NCBI RefSeq assembly: GCF_007827695.1
Contig: NZ_VITA01000001.1
Coordinates: 496,001 to 560,000 of the forward strand
Direction of reading: 5' to 3'
DNA: 64,000 nucleotides
From: Sinorhizobium medicae
Lineage (GTDB): Bacteria > Pseudomonadota > Alphaproteobacteria > Rhizobiales > Rhizobiaceae
The position numbers and the translations under genes are program-made. Shown here in pieces: positions 62,657 to 64,000 of the stretch. Under the pieces are notes generated by a model. It ran no database searches. It worked only from the letters and a program-made list of their open reading frames with translations, and had not been told where the DNA came from. How positions within the stretch are numbered: position 1 is the stretch's first letter; the number at the start of each line of letters is the position of its first letter.

Positions 62657-63290
62657 TCAGAACCTGACCCGCAGTCCGACGGTGCCCAGGGCATGGCTGT
62701 CGCCGAAGTCGGTAAGGCCGGTGGTGGCGCGTAGCTTGCCATAGCGTGCGTATTTGTCGTCGCCCCAATTATAGCTGCCGCCAAGGCCGATCTCGCCGGT
62801 CCTCGGGTTGGCTGTCGAGCGTCACCTCCGACATCCGGGCCCGCATACGGCCCGACATGTCGTGAATGACGTTGGCAATGCCATAGACCCCCATACGGCG
62901 TGTGTCGCCTTGCTGCCCCTGCCAGACATTCTCATAATCGATGCTCATGCCGATCCAGGCACGCAGGCTGTCGCCGTCATCGAGCGAGACACGGGCGGCA
63001 AACGGATCGGTGAAGTCGTCGAAATCGACCGAGGCGCAGCTCAACTGCGCCTGGGGCGTGAGCGCCCAGTTGTCGCCAATGGCGAAGCGCTGGCGGCTTC
63101 GAGAATCAAGCCATAGCCGAAGCCGTCATTGCCGCTGGCGAGATTGCCGAGAATGGCAGAAGGGAGATCGCTGGAGAACCAGCTCAGCCGGCCTGGACAT
63201 CGGCATAGAAGCCGCTCTGGCCATACCAGGTCAGCGCGCCCGTTGACCACCTTGGCCGGCCGCTGCCTACTCTGTAAAGCAAGCCTTGGA
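62657..63290 (-). pseudogene. Decayed autotransporter beta-domain
   Basis: Minus-strand fragments in three frames rebuild the end of an autotransporter barrel: LTWYGQSGFYADVQA, then WFSSDLPSAILGNLASGNDG, then RFAIGDNWALTPQAQLSCAS with VDFDDFTDPFAARVSLDDGD, then GEIGLGGSYNWGDDKYARYG and a terminal VGLRVRF before the stop at 62657. At least three frame changes (near 63200, 63100 and 62815) separate them, and no passenger domain remains in front. Confidence 0.8.
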
Positions 63291-63331
63291 TGAGGCACGC
63301 GGCGACTGGATTCTGCATTCAATGGGTCTGC

Positions 63332-63506
63332 TCTAAGTTACGGCGCCTCCAACCGCCAGGGCCAGCACGAGGAAGACGAGAAAAATGATGACTGCAATGT
63401 AGAACAATATCTTTGCGATCCCCGCCGTCGCGGCCGATATGCCGGAGAAGCCGAGAAACCCGGCGATCAACGAGATTACGAAAAAAATCAGAGCCCATTT
63501 CAGCAT
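63332..63506 (-). pseudogene. DUF1328 small membrane protein, frameshifted at an A8 tract
   Basis: The gene would encode 57 residues: MLKWALIFF, then [13 protein letters not shown] and [21 protein letters not shown], the DUF1328 signature with two transmembrane helices. The A-run at 63480-63487 has eight bases where seven are needed, so the frame shifts after residue 9 and the membrane protein is lost. AAAGGAAC precedes ATG 63506. A sequencing or assembly error in the homopolymer is equally possible. Confidence 0.78.
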
Positions 63507-63552
63507 GATTGTTCCTTTCGTTCAGCCCGGGCGGATTGTGGCCAATGGCGCC

Positions 63553-63699
63553 TTATCGGCTGCCCCTCTGCGGATCCTTCCCGGCCGACTGGCTGCTTTT
63601 CTTGACATCGTCCTTCTTCGCCTGGTCTCCTGCCCGATTTCCACCATGTGTCCCTTTCGAGCTCTTGGCGGCCTTGCCGTCCTTTGCATTCGTAGCCAT
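63553..63699 (-). CDS. 48-residue hydrophilic protein, hypothetical
   Basis: A lysine/glycine/serine-rich small protein (MATNAKDGKAAKSSKGTHGG; GDQAKKDDVKKSSQSAGKD), basic and likely disordered, similar in style to KGG-type stress proteins. GGAGGA is seven bases before ATG 63699. An RpoE2-like promoter lies 45 bp further upstream. Confidence 0.68.
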   Translation of the reverse strand: MATNAKDGKAAKSSKGTHGGNRAGDQAKKDDVKKSSQSAGKDPQRGSR

Positions 63700-63743
63700 T
63701 GCGCTTCCTCCAAACTGAAACCCAAACCTGCGGTCGCAGGTGC

Positions 63744-63768
63744 AACCGAGAAGGGGCGCGAATGTTCC
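63744..63768 (-). promoter_or_regulatory. RpoE2-like promoter (minus strand)
   Basis: On the minus strand GGAAC-N16-GGTT, 45 bp before the 48-residue protein gene. Confidence 0.58.
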
Positions 63769-63922
63769 GACCGCATCTTCAATGCCGAGTCCAGTGCAGG
63801 TTTCCCATTGATCTCGGCCACGGCCGTCGGCGGAACCAATTCCGGCCTGGAAGGTTTGGGGGCCGGATCAGGCGCCCGAGAACGAGGGCCTGAAGTATAA
63901 CGTCTTAGGCCTTGCAGTGCTG

Positions 63923-64000
63923 ATGAGTGTCCCGGAAGCCGCCGCTGACTGCGCCTGGAAGCGGTATGAGGAAGCCTGGGCCCTGCCCGCATCCCACGTC
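63923..64000 (+). CDS. Possible start of a gene running off the right edge
   Basis: An open frame from ATG 63923 (MSVPEAAADCAWKRYEEAWA) continues to the window end. The frame is open upstream to 63812 without another ATG. No ribosome site is clear and no family is recognised in 26 codons; the call is tentative. Confidence 0.25.
   Translation, partial: MSVPEAAADCAWKRYEEAWALPASHV

Overview
The window looks like part of a large replicon (megaplasmid or chromid) of an alphaproteobacterium of the Rhizobiales, most likely Sinorhizobium/Ensifer. The evidence is a complete repABC replication and partition module with its antisense RNA and parS-like palindromes, high-GC coding sequence, rhizobial-type intergenic palindromic repeats, and ten sites matching the promoter of the rhizobial general-stress sigma factor RpoE2. 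From memory only, the gene order resembles the pSymB repABC neighbourhood of S. meliloti. No insertion sequence, tRNA, rRNA, integrase or CRISPR array was seen.

Layout. 1-13.5 kb is metabolic: a 2-oxoacid dehydrogenase (E2 cut by the window edge, E1 as an alpha/beta fusion) beside an Lrp-type regulator, a dienelactone hydrolase-like gene, a 1212-residue 5-oxoprolinase/hydantoinase, a pseudouridine synthase, a TctCBA tripartite carboxylate transporter and a class-IV aminotransferase. 13.5-19.4 kb holds small regulatory circuits: MerR, an AhpD-like protein with an ECF41 sigma factor, an orphan AztD zinc chaperone behind a Zur-like palindrome, and a MocR regulator divergent from an EamA exporter. 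20-26.7 kb is the replication region: a DUF1612 protein, a glycosyltransferase between two identical parS-like palindromes, repC with an A+T-rich putative origin, the ctRNA, repB and repA.

27-40.9 kb carries a HutC-type repressor with a non-standard start, a divergent EF-G-like protein, a hydrolase interrupted by an amber codon next to a GlxA-type activator, decayed sequence with a sigma-54 activator remnant, a cobalamin riboswitch driving a BtuFCD-like transporter and a methyltransferase, and a LysR-controlled dioxygenase/hydrolase pair. 41-52.8 kb and 59-63.7 kb hold stress-related genes (17M-like, KGG-like, GFA, short-chain dehydrogenases, small hydrophilic proteins, an alcohol dehydrogenase, a nucleotidyltransferase/phosphoesterase pair), many behind RpoE2-like promoters, with transporters and a dodecin interspersed. 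Between these blocks lie a sensor kinase/response regulator pair and a 1072-residue RTX protein of twelve repeats. The right end has a decayed autotransporter, a frameshifted DUF1328 gene and a 48-residue hydrophilic protein.

The most notable patterns are three divergent pairs of RpoE2-like promoters, a textbook ECF41 autoregulatory promoter, parS-like sites at three places around repABC, a dispersed hairpin with compensatory arms, and single-event gene breaks (amber codon, A8 homopolymer, ATT start) that could be real decay or sequence error.
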